A stretch of DNA of 18,639 nt from assembly GCA_031278575.1 (NCBI GenBank), contig JAITKD010000106.1:1-18639 (forward strand), given 5' to 3'. Shown piece by piece: positions 6,919 to 15,568 of the stretch. Made by a program: the position numbers and the translations under genes. The notes under the pieces were generated by a model. The model ran no database searches. It was given only the letters and a program-made list of their open reading frames with translations, and was not told where the DNA came from. This DNA comes from Spirochaetaceae bacterium (lineage in GTDB: Bacteria > Spirochaetota > Spirochaetia > Treponematales > Breznakiellaceae). Position 1 is the first letter of the stretch. The number at the start of each line of letters is the position of its first letter.

Positions 6919-7446
6919 TTACCCCCATAACTCTTTAAGGGATTTACCCCGGTTTTTAGCCACCACTTTTCCGTCCATCAGCAGGCTGATGCACTGAAAG
7001 GTCGCCTTCACCACATTGTATTGGTTTTTTGCGCCGATGGATTTACTCAGCACATCCGTAATCCCGCCGGCTTCCATGATCGCCCGGATGGGGCCGCCGG
7101 CGATGATCCCCGTACCGGAACAGGCGGGCTTCAACAGAACCTCGGAAGACTTAAAAAGCCCGATAATCTCGTGGGGAATGGTTCCGTTTTTAATGGGAAG
7201 CCGCACCATATTCCGTTTGGCTTTTTCAATGCTTTTACGGATGGCTTCGGAAACATCGTTGGCCTTTCCGAACCCGTACCCCACGTTACCTTTCCGGTCT
7301 CCCACCACCGTCAGGGCGGAAAAGGAAAACCGGCGCCCCCCCTTGACGACCTTGGCGGTCCGGTTGAGTTTTACCAGCTTTTCGACAAATTCCTTTTCTT
7401 GAGAATTTCTATCCCTATCTCTGTCCCTGTCCCGTGAATATTCCAT
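6919..7446 (-). CDS. rpsE: 30S ribosomal protein S5
   Basis: S5 lies by the mRNA entry tunnel and helps decoding accuracy. The 175 residues contain the double-stranded RNA-binding-like N-domain with [19 protein letters not shown] and [20 protein letters not shown], then the C-domain with [19 protein letters not shown]. The N-terminus is unusual: [20 protein letters not shown], an Arg-Asp repeat ahead of the domain, coded by near-identical hexamers. The start is 8 nt after rplR, whose stop overlaps the G-rich ribosome-binding sequence. Confidence 0.97.
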   Translation of the reverse strand: MEYSRDRDRDRDRNSQEKEFVEKLVKLNRTAKVVKGGRRFSFSALTVVGDRKGNVGYGFGKANDVSEAIRKSIEKAKRNMVRLPIKNGTIPHEIIGLFKSSEVLLKPACSGTGIIAGGPIRAIMEAGGITDVLSKSIGAKNQYNVVKATFQCISLLMDGKVVAKNRGKSLKELWG

Positions 7447-7454
7447 CCCGCCCC

Positions 7455-7817
7455 CTAGAAGCGGATCCCGGCTTTCCGGGCTCCGTCGGCCATGGCTTTT
7501 ACCAGGCCGTGATATAAATAACCATTCCTATCGAAAACCACCGTGGTGATATTATTCTCCAGGAGCCGTTTTCCCAATAGTTCCCCGAGCCGCCCCGCCC
7601 CTTCCACGTTCCGTTTGATCGTTTTTAGTTCCTTCTCCAGGGTCGAGGCGGAGACCAGGGTGTATCCCTTGGTGTCGTCAATAATCTGAATAGACAACGC
7701 CCGGTTGCTCCGGGTAACGCTCATCCGGGGCCGCTCCGGGGTACCGGAAATGGTTTTGCGGATATGGGTTTTCCGTTTGAGCCGTTTTCTGTCTTTTTCA
7801 ACCATTTTTTGCAACAT
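7455..7817 (-). CDS. rplR: 50S ribosomal protein L18
   Basis: L18 binds 5S rRNA and joins it to the 50S with L5. The 120 residues show the basic N-terminal tail [18 protein letters not shown], then [20 protein letters not shown], and the C-terminal [20 protein letters not shown] with KAGIRF at the end. The ATG at 7817 follows AAGGA with 7-nt spacing; an ATG four codons on is less well placed. Usual position between rplF and rpsE. Confidence 0.97.
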   Translation of the reverse strand: MLQKMVEKDRKRLKRKTHIRKTISGTPERPRMSVTRSNRALSIQIIDDTKGYTLVSASTLEKELKTIKRNVEGAGRLGELLGKRLLENNITTVVFDRNGYLYHGLVKAMADGARKAGIRF

Positions 7818-7850
7818 AACCTATTCCTTAGACAAAATTACCTGACCAAT

Positions 7851-8390
7851 TTATTTAACGCCGGATTTACCGACTTTTCTTCTAATCTTTTCGTCTTCAT
7901 ACCGGATCCCCTTGCCCTTATAGGGCTCCGGCAGCCGGAGTTTCCGGATCTGGGAGGCAAATTCCCCCACCCGCTGTTTGTCAATCCCGCTCACCACCAG
8001 CCGGCCGTTTGGCTCGGATGCCACCGAGATATCCTCGGGGATACCCACGTATACGTCGTTGGAATACCCCAGGTTCATGGACAGCAGATTTCCCTGTACC
8101 TCCGCCCGGTATCCGACGCCGGTGATGATCAAAGCCCGGGAAAACCCCGACGAAACCCCAACCACCATGTTGTTCAGCAAGTTCCGGTAAAGCCCGTGGT
8201 AGGCTTTGGTCTGCTTCTCCTCATTGGCCCGGGAGACCAGGATGGTCTCCCCCTCGGGGGTAAAACTGATAACCGGATGATACCGTTGGGTCAATTTTCC
8301 CTTGGGGCCTTCCACGGTGATCACCTCATCCTGAAAGGTAACCCTGACCCCCTGGGGAACTTTAACCGGAATTTTTCCTATCCGCGACAT
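7851..8390 (-). CDS. rplF: 50S ribosomal protein L6
   Basis: L6 lies near the factor-binding site of the 50S. The 179 residues begin [20 protein letters not shown] and have the duplicated L6 fold: the first repeat includes [14 protein letters not shown] and the second ends [20 protein letters not shown], the best-known L6 signature, with a basic tail [10 protein letters not shown]. Length is normal for bacteria. It follows rpsH after 9 nt. Confidence 0.97.
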   Translation of the reverse strand: MSRIGKIPVKVPQGVRVTFQDEVITVEGPKGKLTQRYHPVISFTPEGETILVSRANEEKQTKAYHGLYRNLLNNMVVGVSSGFSRALIITGVGYRAEVQGNLLSMNLGYSNDVYVGIPEDISVASEPNGRLVVSGIDKQRVGEFASQIRKLRLPEPYKGKGIRYEDEKIRRKVGKSGVK

Positions 8391-8399
8391 ATTAACCTC

Positions 8400-8798
8400 T
8401 TACCAAACGGTACAAATAATCTCGCCGCCGACTTTTTTTTCGGCCGCCTTTCTTCCGGTGGTAACGCCGATGGATGTGGAAACAATCAGGGTACCGTACC
8501 CGTTGTACACCCTCGGCATCTTCTTATAACCCGTATACACCCGCCGTCCCGGTTTTGATACTTTTTCAATACCGTGAATGACCGGACCGGTTTCTTCGTC
8601 GTACTTCATAAAAACCCGGATGATGTTAATTCCATCCTGATTAACTTTTTTGAAATTTTTGATATACCCTTCGATCTTTAAAATTTTCACGATCTCAAGT
8701 TTCAACTTGGAGGTAGGGATATCAACTTTTTCATGCTTCGCCATCCCGGCATTTCGGATTTTGGTCAGCATGTCCGCAATGGGGTCAGATACGCTCAT
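8400..8798 (-). CDS. rpsH: 30S ribosomal protein S8
   Basis: S8 binds the central domain of 16S rRNA; in E. coli it also represses the spc operon by binding the mRNA near rplE. The 132 residues begin [20 protein letters not shown] and end with the conserved [20 protein letters not shown] and ICTVW. Length and motifs are typical. Spacing to rpsN is 14 nt. Confidence 0.97.
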   Translation of the reverse strand: MSVSDPIADMLTKIRNAGMAKHEKVDIPTSKLKLEIVKILKIEGYIKNFKKVNQDGINIIRVFMKYDEETGPVIHGIEKVSKPGRRVYTGYKKMPRVYNGYGTLIVSTSIGVTTGRKAAEKKVGGEIICTVW

Positions 8799-8812
8799 CC
8801 TTTTCTCCTACC

Positions 8813-8998
8813 TTACCAACTCGATTTAGTGACGCCCGGAATAAGCCCTTCGCTCGCAAGTTTGCGGAAGCAAAGGCGGCACATCTCAAATTTCCGCAGA
8901 TAACCCCTGGCCCGGCCGCAAATCCGGCAGCGGTTGACTTTTCTCGTCTTATATTTCGGCGTCCGTAACGCCTTTATGATCATCGCTTTTCTTGCCAT
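8813..8998 (-). CDS. rpsN: 30S ribosomal protein S14 type Z (zinc-type)
   Basis: A 61-residue S14 of the short, zinc-binding type. Cys24, Cys27, Cys40 and Cys43 form two CxxC pairs in [15 protein letters not shown] and [10 protein letters not shown]; the end is [11 protein letters not shown], typical of type Z. S14 is in the 30S head near S3 and S10. It occupies the usual place between rplE and rpsH. Confidence 0.97.
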   Translation of the reverse strand: MARKAMIIKALRTPKYKTRKVNRCRICGRARGYLRKFEMCRLCFRKLASEGLIPGVTKSSW

Positions 8999-9021
8999 GT
9001 ATACTCCTTATTCCGGGCTAA

Positions 9022-9035
9022 TCAGGTTGACCTGA
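9022..9035. promoter_or_regulatory. Dyad in the rplE-rpsN gap
   Basis: TCAGGT and ACCTGA are exact complements separated by TG, within the 90-nt gap upstream of rpsN. This is the longest gap in the spc-like run. The dyad could be an RNA stem or a binding site; in E. coli S8 binds nearby mRNA, but I see no clear likeness to that target. Confidence 0.25.
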
Positions 9036-9088
9036 CGGGCCCTTAAAATCGGAATTTCGGAACCCAGCGGGAACCGAAAACCACCTCG

Positions 9089-9640
9089 TTATTTTCTAAA
9101 GGGCATACCGAACTTGGCGAGGAAGGCCTTAGCCTCCGCGTCGGTCCGTGCCGTCGTTACAATGGCGACATTGAGTCCGGCAACCCGTTCAATTTTATCA
9201 AAATCAATTTCGGGGAAAATAATCTGCTCGGTGATCCCCAGGGAATAATTCCCATGCCCGTCAAAGGCGTTTTGATTCACCCCCCGAAAGTCCTTAACCC
9301 GGGGCAGGGCGATATTCACCAACCGGTCCAGGAATTCGTACATCATCGCCCCCCGCAGGGTAACCTTGGCGCCGATTTCCTGGCCGGTACGGATCTTGAA
9401 ATTGGCGATACTCTTCCGGGCCTTGGTTTTAACCGCCTTCTGGCCGGTAATCAGGGTAAGATCGTCAATCGCCGCGTCAAGAAGCTTTTTGTTCTGCAAA
9501 GCCTCCCCTACCCCCATACTGACCACGATCTTCTCCAGCCTCGGCGTCTGCATGGTTGACGTATAGCCGAACTCTTTAAATAACTCCGGGGCGATCTGTT
9601 CCCGGTATATTTTTTTGAGCCGCGGTTCATAGTTTTTCAT
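9089..9640 (-). CDS. rplE: 50S ribosomal protein L5
   Basis: L5 binds 5S rRNA in the central protuberance and contacts P-site tRNA. The 183-residue form begins [20 protein letters not shown] and has [37 protein letters not shown] and [15 protein letters not shown] signature ([21 protein letters not shown]). I chose the ATG at 9640, matching family length; an upstream in-frame ATG at 9673 would add eleven residues and overlap rplX. GAGGAG overlapping the rplX stop serves as the ribosome-binding sequence. Confidence 0.96.
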   Translation of the reverse strand: MKNYEPRLKKIYREQIAPELFKEFGYTSTMQTPRLEKIVVSMGVGEALQNKKLLDAAIDDLTLITGQKAVKTKARKSIANFKIRTGQEIGAKVTLRGAMMYEFLDRLVNIALPRVKDFRGVNQNAFDGHGNYSLGITEQIIFPEIDFDKIERVAGLNVAIVTTARTDAEAKAFLAKFGMPFRK

Positions 9641-9654
9641 TTCAACGCCACTCC

Positions 9655-9981
9655 TCACAACGCTTCTCCGCATTTTCTGCAGACCCGGCTCTTTGTTTTT
9701 CCGTCCAATTTATACCCTATCCGGGTAGGCCCGCATTTTTTACAGACGATCATCACATTGGAACTGTGGATCGCCGCCTCAATTTCCACAATACCGCCCC
9801 GATCCTGCTGGCTCCGGCGTTTCATCGCCTTCTTGACGATGTTCGCCCCCTCCACAACGACCCGGTCCTTATCACGGAGGATCTTTAAAATCCGCCCCCG
9901 TTTCCCCTTGTCTTTACCGGTTATGATCTCCACGGTATCTTCTTTTTTTAATTTGTATTTATGTTGCGTTTCCACCGCCAT
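9655..9981 (-). CDS. rplX: 50S ribosomal protein L24 with C-terminal zinc ribbon
   Basis: L24 starts 50S assembly and lies at the peptide exit. The KOW motif is seen in [20 protein letters not shown] and the middle [14 protein letters not shown]. The C-terminal part has Cys80, Cys83, Cys101 and Cys104 as two CxxC pairs, a zinc ribbon found in many but not all bacterial L24. Two ATG codons are adjacent (9984 and 9981); the second has better spacing (6 nt) from AAGGAG, giving 108 residues. Confidence 0.96.
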   Translation of the reverse strand: MAVETQHKYKLKKEDTVEIITGKDKGKRGRILKILRDKDRVVVEGANIVKKAMKRRSQQDRGGIVEIEAAIHSSNVMIVCKKCGPTRIGYKLDGKTKSRVCRKCGEAL

Positions 9982-10049
9982 CATCCGCTCCTTCGCCGGG
10001 CAATCCGGCCGCCCCGGCCAAAACGTTCTCTAAGACAACCCCCGGAGGG

Positions 10050-10418
10050 TCACAATACCTCAGGGGCAAGGGAAACGATTTTCATAAAATCCTTTTCCCG
10101 CAATTCCCTGGCCACGGGTCCAAAGATCCGTTTTCCCTTGGGGTTCATGCTCCCGTCGATAATGACGCAGGCATTATCGTCAAAACGGATATAGGTGCCG
10201 TCGGGGCGCCGGTATTCCTTATGGGTCCGAACCACCACCGCTTTTTCGACGGAACCTTTTTTGATGGTTGACGTCGGCAGGGCGTCCTTAACCGCCACCA
10301 CAATAATATCGCCGATGCCCGCATACTTACGTTTGGAGCCCCCAAGAACTTTGATACACTGCACTATCTTGGCCCCTGAATTGTCGGCCACATTCAGGAA
10401 AGTTTCCACTTGAATCAT
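10050..10418 (-). CDS. rplN: 50S ribosomal protein L14
   Basis: L14 binds 23S rRNA and forms an intersubunit bridge; in other bacteria it is the target of RsfS. The 122 residues begin [20 protein letters not shown] and include [39 protein letters not shown] and [20 protein letters not shown]. The frame is open far upstream, but the family start is the ATG at 10418, with AGGGG upstream overlapping the rpsQ stop region. The 14-nt spacing to rpsQ shows that the S10-type and spc-type gene groups are joined here. Confidence 0.97.
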   Translation of the reverse strand: MIQVETFLNVADNSGAKIVQCIKVLGGSKRKYAGIGDIIVVAVKDALPTSTIKKGSVEKAVVVRTHKEYRRPDGTYIRFDDNACVIIDGSMNPKGKRIFGPVARELREKDFMKIVSLAPEVL

Positions 10419-10432
10419 TTTTTTCGATCCCC

Positions 10433-10708
10433 TTATTTGGCGCGTTCGACAATTGCCGTAAGTTTCCAGCATTTTTCTTTGCTGATAGGACGACATTCCA
10501 TAACCCTAACCCGGTCCCCCACTTTTGCCTCGTTGGTTTCATCGTGGGCCTTTACTTTTTTAATCCGCTTAACATATTTCTTATAAAGGGGATGTAAGGC
10601 GGTGGTCTCCACGGCAACCACGATGGTTTTATTCATTTTATCACTCTTTACAATCCCCACGAACTCTTTTTTGCCGCTTTTAACTTTGACAACCTGATCT
10701 TCCACCAT
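10433..10708 (-). CDS. rpsQ: 30S ribosomal protein S17
   Basis: S17 is an early 16S-binding OB-fold protein. The 91 residues include [37 protein letters not shown] and [20 protein letters not shown], all signatures. I chose the ATG at 10708, just after AAGGAG; an open frame extends twelve codons further upstream but does not fit the family. The N-terminus [14 protein letters not shown] is a little longer than in E. coli. Confidence 0.96.
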   Translation of the reverse strand: MVEDQVVKVKSGKKEFVGIVKSDKMNKTIVVAVETTALHPLYKKYVKRIKKVKAHDETNEAKVGDRVRVMECRPISKEKCWKLTAIVERAK

Positions 10709-10753
10709 TTTCTCCTTAAACAAGTTTCCGGAAATGCCTTTCAAAAACCCGCA

Positions 10754-10951
10754 TTACCCCTGCAAACCCGGTTCTTGCCGCCGGATCATGCCGTTAAGAC
10801 GGGCTATCTGCCGGCGCATAACCCGCTTCTGAAGCGGATTGTCCACGTGACCGATCACGATCTGGAAACGAAGTTCCATATACTTCTTGTTAAGCTCATC
10901 CCGCTTGGCTTTAAGCTCCGCCAGGGAGAGGTTCTTAAACGAATTTTTCAT
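10754..10951 (-). CDS. rpmC: 50S ribosomal protein L29
   Basis: L29 is a small helical-hairpin protein by the exit tunnel, where SRP and trigger factor dock. The 65 residues begin [20 protein letters not shown] and contain the second helix [17 protein letters not shown]. The ATG at 10951 follows AAGGA with 7-nt spacing; a TTG two codons upstream is in frame but badly placed. Normal position between rplP and rpsQ. Confidence 0.96.
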   Translation of the reverse strand: MKNSFKNLSLAELKAKRDELNKKYMELRFQIVIGHVDNPLQKRVMRRQIARLNGMIRRQEPGLQG

Positions 10952-10993
10952 AATCAATTCCTTTATTCAACGTAAAAACCCGAAAAAACACGT

Positions 10994-11419
10994 TTATACC
11001 CCAAGCTCAAAGTCTGAACGGGCCACAAACTTGGTTTTGATCGGGAGTTTAGCCCCCGCCAGAATCATCGCCTCTTCCGCAATGACCTTATCAATACCCC
11101 CAAGCTCAAACATCACCGTTCCCGGCTTAACCACGGCAACCCAATACTCAGGCGCCCCTTTCCCCTTGCCCATGCGGGTTTCCGCGGGTTTTTTGGAATA
11201 GGGTTTGTCCGGGAAAATCCGGATCCATACCTTGCCGCCCCGCTTGATATGGCGGTTTAGGGCGATACGGGCGGCCTCAATTTGCCGGTTGGTAATCCAC
11301 ATCCTATCCATGGCGACCAGGGCATAATCCCCAAAAACCACGGTATTCCCCCGGGTGGCGTTTCCCGGCATATTACCCCGCTGCACTTTGCGGTGTTTTA
11401 CACGTTTCGGACTCAGCAT
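10994..11419 (-). CDS. rplP: 50S ribosomal protein L16
   Basis: L16 lies close to the peptidyl-transferase centre and the A-site tRNA elbow. The 141 residues begin [20 protein letters not shown] and include [40 protein letters not shown] and [14 protein letters not shown]. Length and motifs are normal. It follows rpsC by 3 nt, so coupled translation is likely. Confidence 0.97.
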   Translation of the reverse strand: MLSPKRVKHRKVQRGNMPGNATRGNTVVFGDYALVAMDRMWITNRQIEAARIALNRHIKRGGKVWIRIFPDKPYSKKPAETRMGKGKGAPEYWVAVVKPGTVMFELGGIDKVIAEEAMILAGAKLPIKTKFVARSDFELGV

Positions 11420-11422
11420 CGA

Positions 11423-12127
11423 TCAACTCCTCGCGGGGGCGCGTTCTCGCCGCTTACGGACCAGGGCTCCCGCGTCTTCTTTTTGTTCCTTGCCGTACTT
11501 CATGCCGTTATACACCCACACCTTAATGCCGATAGCGCCGAAGGTGGTATGGGCCTCGGCAAAACCGTAATCAATATCCGCCCGCAGGGTATGGAGGGGG
11601 ATCCGGCCTTCTTTGGCTTCTTCGGTCCGGGACATCTCCGCACCCCCCAGACGCCCCGAAAGCCGTACCTTGACCCCCTGGGCATTCCCCTTCTTAATGG
11701 CGTTGGAAATGGCCTGCTTCATGGTCCGCCGGAAAGAACCCCGGGCCAAAAGCTGCCGGGAAATATTCTGGGCGATGATCTGGGCGTTACCGTCCGCGTT
11801 CCTGACTTCTTTGATTTTAATCTGAACCTTTTTAGTCAGCTTCTTTTGTAACTCATTCCCGATTTTTTCGATATTGGCGCCCTTAACCCCGATGATAACC
11901 CCGGGCCGGGCGGTGTGGATCACGATGGTGATCCGCTGGGGATGCCGGATAATTTCCAGTTCGGCGATATCCGCCCCTTTGGTTTCGCTCATATTCATAA
12001 TATAGGAGCGAAGTTTTAGATCCTCATGAAGGGTATTGGCATATTCTCTGGGGTCCACATACCACCGGGAACCCCAGGTCTTATTGATCCCAATCCTCAG
12101 TCCAATCGGATTAACTTTTTGTCCCAC
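11423..12127 (-). CDS. rpsC: 30S ribosomal protein S3 (GTG start)
   Basis: S3 is in the 30S head at the mRNA entry site. From the GTG at 12127 it reads [20 protein letters not shown], the invariant S3 N-terminus, giving 234 residues. The KH domain with its GxxG loop is seen in [20 protein letters not shown], and the C-terminal domain in [19 protein letters not shown] and [20 protein letters not shown]. The frame is open 16 codons upstream but that part overlaps rplV and is not S3-like. GGGGG lies 6 nt before the GTG; the rplV stop is one base away. Confidence 0.97.
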   Translation of the reverse strand: MGQKVNPIGLRIGINKTWGSRWYVDPREYANTLHEDLKLRSYIMNMSETKGADIAELEIIRHPQRITIVIHTARPGVIIGVKGANIEKIGNELQKKLTKKVQIKIKEVRNADGNAQIIAQNISRQLLARGSFRRTMKQAISNAIKKGNAQGVKVRLSGRLGGAEMSRTEEAKEGRIPLHTLRADIDYGFAEAHTTFGAIGIKVWVYNGMKYGKEQKEDAGALVRKRRERAPARS

Positions 12128-12128
12128 G

Positions 12129-12524
12129 TTATTCCCCCGCCTTTGTACGCGAACCCCCGGCCCGCACTTCATCAATGACCACGGTAATGTGGCACATCCG
12201 TTTCAGCAGCATATCCGCCCGGCCCCGGGCCCGGAACCAAATCCGCTTCATCCGGGGGCCTTCATCAATTTGGATGTTTTTAACATACAACATATCTTCA
12301 TCGAGCTGCTTGTTTAAATTAAGCGCATTGGAGGCGGCGGACTTTACGGTTTTACTGATGAGCCGGGCCCCCTTCTGGGGCATATTTTCCAGGATAGACA
12401 TGGCCTCGGGATAGGGCTTGCGGCGGACCAGATCCGCCACCGGCCTGATCTTAAAAGGCGAAGCGATAAGGTATTTGGTCATCGCCCAGAAGCCTTCCTT
12501 TTTTTTGTGTGCTTTTTTTCCCAT
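12129..12524 (-). CDS. rplV: 50S ribosomal protein L22
   Basis: L22 lines the peptide exit tunnel with its long beta-hairpin. The 131-residue call begins [20 protein letters not shown] and contains the core [40 protein letters not shown] and the C-terminal [19 protein letters not shown] with HITVVIDE. The start is the least certain in the cluster: ATG 12524 gives a Lys-rich prefix, while the ATG 14 codons on, after AAGGAAGG, would also give a family-like protein. It lies between rpsS and rpsC as usual. Confidence 0.94.
   Translation of the reverse strand: MGKKAHKKKEGFWAMTKYLIASPFKIRPVADLVRRKPYPEAMSILENMPQKGARLISKTVKSAASNALNLNKQLDEDMLYVKNIQIDEGPRMKRIWFRARGRADMLLKRMCHITVVIDEVRAGGSRTKAGE
12134..12138 (-). 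promoter_or_regulatory. Shine-Dalgarno site deciding the rpsC GTG start
   Basis: GGGGG on the minus strand, inside the last codons of rplV and 6 nt before the GTG at 12127. Together with the invariant GQKVNPIG start of S3 it fixes the initiation codon. Confidence 0.65.
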
Positions 12525-12540
12525 ACGTATACCTATCCCG

Positions 12541-12819
12541 CTATTTAGAGGCTTTTTTATCCGACCCCGCATGGCCCCGGAAAATCCGGGTCGGAGCGAA
12601 TTCCCCGAGTTTGTGACCAACCAAATTCTCCGTGATATAAACGGGAATCCAGGTTTTACCGTTATACACGGAAATAGTGTTTCCCACCATTTCAGGAATA
12701 ATAGTGGAACAGCGGGAATAGGTCTTAATCATCCTCCTATCCCCGGCTTTGGTCATCTCCAACACCTTTTTATAAAGGCTCTTCTCGATGAAGGGCCCTT
12801 TTTTGATCGATCTTGACAC
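12541..12819 (-). CDS. rpsS: 30S ribosomal protein S19 (GTG start)
   Basis: S19 is in the 30S head, complexed with S13. The 92 residues begin [20 protein letters not shown] and contain [40 protein letters not shown] and [11 protein letters not shown], all standard. The start codon is GTG, preceded by AAGGAG (12827-12832) with 7-nt spacing; no ATG is available there. A GC-rich hairpin occupies the gap to rplB. Confidence 0.97.
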   Translation of the reverse strand: MSRSIKKGPFIEKSLYKKVLEMTKAGDRRMIKTYSRCSTIIPEMVGNTISVYNGKTWIPVYITENLVGHKLGEFAPTRIFRGHAGSDKKASK

Positions 12820-12826
12820 CCTTTAA

Positions 12827-12832
12827 CTCCTT
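12827..12832 (-). promoter_or_regulatory. Shine-Dalgarno site for the rpsS GTG start
   Basis: AAGGAG on the minus strand, 7 nt before the GTG at 12819. It is a strong, well-spaced site that confirms the non-ATG start. Confidence 0.8.
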
Positions 12833-12833
12833 A

Positions 12834-12863
12834 GAAAATCCCGGCCCGCGGCCGGCGGTTTTC
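12834..12863 (-). promoter_or_regulatory. GC-rich hairpin between rplB and rpsS
   Basis: CCGGCC (12841-12846) and GGCCGG (12850-12855) form a 6-bp stem with a 3-nt loop, flanked by a possible outer GAAAA/TTTTC pairing. On the minus strand the stem is followed by GATTTTCT, then the rpsS ribosome-binding site. A weak terminator, pause or processing site are all possible; the genes on both sides are clearly meant to be expressed together. Confidence 0.45.
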
Positions 12864-13690
12864 TACTTCTTTTTACCCCGGCTGACGATAAACCGGGAAG
12901 AAGGCTTATGCTTGTTCCTGGTTTTATATCCCTTAGTCGGCTGCCCCCAGGGGGTAACCGGATTAATACCCTTGTTTTTTCCCTCGCCCCCTCCATGGGG
13001 ATGATCCACGGGATTCATGGCCATCCCCCGGACCGTGGGGCGTACCCCCAGCCAGCGCTTACGTCCCGCCTTACCGAGCTGCACGTTCATGTGATCCTCA
13101 TTCCCCACGGTACCCACGGTGGCGTAACATTTTTTGAAGATCATCCGCATCTCCCCGGAGGGGAGTTTTACCGTCACATAGTCCCCTTCTTTGGCGGCGA
13201 TGAGGGCGCCCGTACCGGCGGAACGGGTGATCTGCCCCCCCTTGCCCAGGGTAAGCTCAATATTATGAACCATAAAACCCAGGGGTATGTTTTCCAGGGG
13301 AAGGGCGTTTCCCGTCTCAATGGGCACATGGGGGCCGCTCTGGATATTCGCCCCCACCGTCAGGCCCTTGGGGGCCAGGATATACCGTTTTTCCCCGTCG
13401 GCATATACCACCAGGGCGATATTGGCGCTCCGGTTGGGATCATATTCGATGGTAGCCACCCTGCCGGGAACCCCGATCTTGTCCCGTTTAAAGTCAATGA
13501 TCCGGTAACGGCGTTTGTGGCCGCCCCCCTTGTGCCGCACGCTGATCCGGCCGTTAGAATCCCGGCCCGCCTTTTCCGAACGGCCCGTGGTAAGGGTCTT
13601 TTCCGGCTTACCGGTGGTTATTTCGGCGTAATCCAAACTCGTCCACTGCCGCATCCCCGCGGTTATGGGTTTATACGTTCTAATTCCCAT
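12863..13690 (-). CDS. rplB: 50S ribosomal protein L2
   Basis: L2 binds near the peptidyl-transferase centre and is needed for subunit association. The 275 residues begin [20 protein letters not shown] and contain [20 protein letters not shown], then [20 protein letters not shown] with the conserved His near the active centre, and a basic C-terminus. Length is typical. It follows rplW by 9 nt. Confidence 0.98.
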   Translation of the reverse strand: MGIRTYKPITAGMRQWTSLDYAEITTGKPEKTLTTGRSEKAGRDSNGRISVRHKGGGHKRRYRIIDFKRDKIGVPGRVATIEYDPNRSANIALVVYADGEKRYILAPKGLTVGANIQSGPHVPIETGNALPLENIPLGFMVHNIELTLGKGGQITRSAGTGALIAAKEGDYVTVKLPSGEMRMIFKKCYATVGTVGNEDHMNVQLGKAGRKRWLGVRPTVRGMAMNPVDHPHGGGEGKNKGINPVTPWGQPTKGYKTRNKHKPSSRFIVSRGKKK

Positions 13691-13699
13691 ACAATTCCC

Positions 13700-13987
13700 C
13701 TAAACTCCCTCGAAGATGCCGATCTTTTCGTTTTTCGGCAAACGAATGATAGCCTTCTTCCAGGACGCGGTATAACCGGCCCGGTTGCGCTGCCGCTTGG
13801 GCTTACCCCCCACGACCATGACCGTACAAGAAACGGGGTGTACATTAAACAACCGGCGGACCGCCTCTTTTATTTGAATTTTTGTGGCGGAAGGATCCAC
13901 CTTAAAAACGTATTTTCCCTCTTCCCGCAGAAGATTCGCTTTTTCAGAGAGGACCGGTTCAATCAGGATTTTTTCATAGGCGATCAT
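13700..13987 (-). CDS. rplW: 50S ribosomal protein L23
   Basis: L23 is at the exit-tunnel rim and docks trigger factor and SRP. The 95 residues begin [20 protein letters not shown] and include KYVFKVDPSATKIQIKEAVR, LFNVHPVSCTVMVVGGKPKR and GYTASWKKAIIRLP. Its ATG overlaps the rplD TGA by four bases (ATGA, 13984-13987), a standard coupling arrangement. Confidence 0.97.
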   Translation of the reverse strand: MIAYEKILIEPVLSEKANLLREEGKYVFKVDPSATKIQIKEAVRRLFNVHPVSCTVMVVGGKPKRQRNRAGYTASWKKAIIRLPKNEKIGIFEGV

Positions 13988-14655
13988 ACGGCGGCCTCCC
14001 CGGTATCCGCGTCACGGCCGGGCTCTGTTCCGGCGCCGGCGTAAAAGGCATTCAGGTTTTTTACCGCCGTTTCCAGAACGATAATCCGGCGGCCGTAAAA
14101 AAGGTCGTGGGCCCGCAGGCGGTTATAAGAAAGAAAACGCAGCCAGGGGATGTTTGCCCCGGCCCGTTTTACCAGGGGATCATCATCCTTAAGAATAATC
14201 ACCGTCCGTTCTTCGGCGCCGAAATTCCTGATGATCCCCGCCAGATCCTTGGTTTTACCCGATTCAACGGAAAAATCCTCAACAATCTTGAGGGTGTCGT
14301 TTTGAACCTTGAGGCTCAGGATGCTTTTTAAGGCAAGGCGTTTCGCCTTTTGGGGCATGGAATAGGAAAAATCCCGGGGCTTGGGGCCGAATATGGTGCC
14401 GCCCCCCACCATAATGGGGGATTTTTTATCCCCCCGCCGGGCCCGGCCGGTACCCTTCTGTTTATAGGGTTTGGCGTTGGATCCGTGAACCTCACCCCGG
14501 TCTTTGGTACTGGCCGTACCCAGCCGTTTATTGGCAAGTTCGTTGTTTATGGCATACCAGATCACATCTTCATTTACCGGAAGGCCGAAAACGGCGTCAT
14601 CCAGCTCTACGTTTCGCAACTCTTTGCCGTCAATGGAATACACTATCCGATTCAT
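13984..14655 (-). CDS. rplD: 50S ribosomal protein L4
   Basis: L4 lines the exit tunnel with an extended loop; in E. coli it also represses the S10 operon through the leader RNA. The 223 residues contain the loop region [20 protein letters not shown] and the following [34 protein letters not shown], typical of L4. The C-terminus has an extra acidic/glycine tail ([14 protein letters not shown]). Structured RNA that could be its target lies in the gap before rplC. Confidence 0.97.
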   Translation of the reverse strand: MNRIVYSIDGKELRNVELDDAVFGLPVNEDVIWYAINNELANKRLGTASTKDRGEVHGSNAKPYKQKGTGRARRGDKKSPIMVGGGTIFGPKPRDFSYSMPQKAKRLALKSILSLKVQNDTLKIVEDFSVESGKTKDLAGIIRNFGAEERTVIILKDDDPLVKRAGANIPWLRFLSYNRLRAHDLFYGRRIIVLETAVKNLNAFYAGAGTEPGRDADTGEAAV

Positions 14656-14681
14656 TACTTCCCTCGTTTTCCTTAAAGGCC

Positions 14682-15302
14682 CTACTTCTTTACCGCGGCC
14701 CGGACGGTGATCAGACCTTTGTTTATGCCGGGAACGGCGCCGCGAACCAGAATAAGCTGATTTTCGGCATCCACCGTAACCACCCTGAGGCTCAGGACGG
14801 TTACCCGTTCCCGCCCCATCCGCCCGGGGAGCTTGACGTTTTTAAAGGTCCGGTGGGGGTAGGTGGACTGTCCGGTAGACCCCGGCTCCCGGTGAAATTT
14901 AGAACCGTGGGTGCGCCGGCCTCCGCCGAATCCCCAGCGTTTCACCACGCCCTGAAAACCCTTACCTTTGGAGACGCCGCTGACATCCACATACCGGCAT
15001 CCCTCAAAAACCTCCACCCCCAGGGAATCCCCCGGGGCCACTTCTTTCTCAAAATCCCGGAATTCCTTGATCCGCTTTTTCGGCGGGATGTTTTCCGGGA
15101 ATTGCCCCCCATAGGGTTTAGATACCCGGCCTTCCTTGAGGTCGTCCACCCCAAGAACCGCCGCGGCGTAGCCGTCTTTTTCTTTCGTTTTTTGGGCAAT
15201 GACCACGTTCGGATCAATCCGGATAACCGTTACCGGAACCAGGTTACCCGCTTCATCAAAGACCTGGGTCATTCCCACTTTTCTGGCCAAAAGACCTAAC
15301 AT
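14682..15302 (-). CDS. rplC: 50S ribosomal protein L3
   Basis: L3 is an early 23S-binding protein that reaches the peptidyl-transferase centre. From the ATG at 15302 it reads MLGLLARKVGMTQVFDEAGN, the standard start, giving 206 residues; the central loop is seen in KRWGFGGGRRTHGSKFHREP and GSTGQSTYPHRTFKNVKLPG. The frame stays open for 53 codons upstream, but that part is not L3-like. GGAG lies 7 nt before the ATG. It is the first gene after the 281-nt gap behind rpsJ. Confidence 0.97.
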   Translation of the reverse strand: MLGLLARKVGMTQVFDEAGNLVPVTVIRIDPNVVIAQKTKEKDGYAAAVLGVDDLKEGRVSKPYGGQFPENIPPKKRIKEFRDFEKEVAPGDSLGVEVFEGCRYVDVSGVSKGKGFQGVVKRWGFGGGRRTHGSKFHREPGSTGQSTYPHRTFKNVKLPGRMGRERVTVLSLRVVTVDAENQLILVRGAVPGINKGLITVRAAVKK

Positions 15303-15358
15303 TACGCAACTCCGCATTAAAGGCACGTTATCCCCCAGCCGGGACCGTCTGCCTGAAT

Positions 15359-15393
15359 AAAAAACAACCCGAGGGGGGGTCAAAACCCGGTTG
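15359..15393 (-). terminator. Terminator/attenuator candidate in the rplC leader
   Basis: On the minus strand CAACC (15389-15393) pairs with GGTTG (15365-15369) and, inside it, GGGT pairs with ACCC around a TTTG loop; a 7-nt C-rich bulge interrupts one side. TTTTTT (15359-15364) follows the stem directly. The arrangement fits an imperfect intrinsic terminator that could attenuate rplC and the genes after it. Confidence 0.45.
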
Positions 15394-15534
15394 GGGAGAC
15401 CGCCGCCCCGGTGAAACGGGCCCGAAAAACACGGTCTAACCCGCTTTCCCCTGAAATCCAACGCCCCGGTCTCATCCCGCGGCCCGTTGAAACCGCCCCG
15501 GTTGTTTTAAAAACCGCTACCAGTTATTTTTTAC

Positions 15535-15562
15535 GGGGAATTTTCTTTTATTAAAATTCCCC
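15535..15562. promoter_or_regulatory. Perfect 10-bp hairpin after rpsJ
   Basis: GGGGAATTTT (15535-15544) and AAAATTCCCC (15553-15562) are exact complements with an 8-nt loop. No U-run follows on the minus strand, so it is not a plain terminator there. An mRNA-stability, processing or regulatory stem is more likely. Confidence 0.5.
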
Positions 15563-15568
15563 AATTAA

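Noticed and set aside
10419..10496. Upstream extension of rplN by 26 codons
   Set aside because: It overlaps the end of rpsQ in another frame; L14 universally begins MIQ, which matches the ATG at 10418.
12908..14044. A 378-codon open frame on the plus strand opposite rplB, rplW and part of rplD
   Set aside because: It crosses three well-conserved ribosomal genes on the other strand and has no family features; a shadow of coding bias.
15303..15461. An upstream extension of the rplC frame by 53 codons
   Set aside because: L3 proteins begin at MLGLLARKVGMTQ, and GGAG is correctly spaced before that ATG. The upstream part has no L3 likeness and lies in the structured gap.
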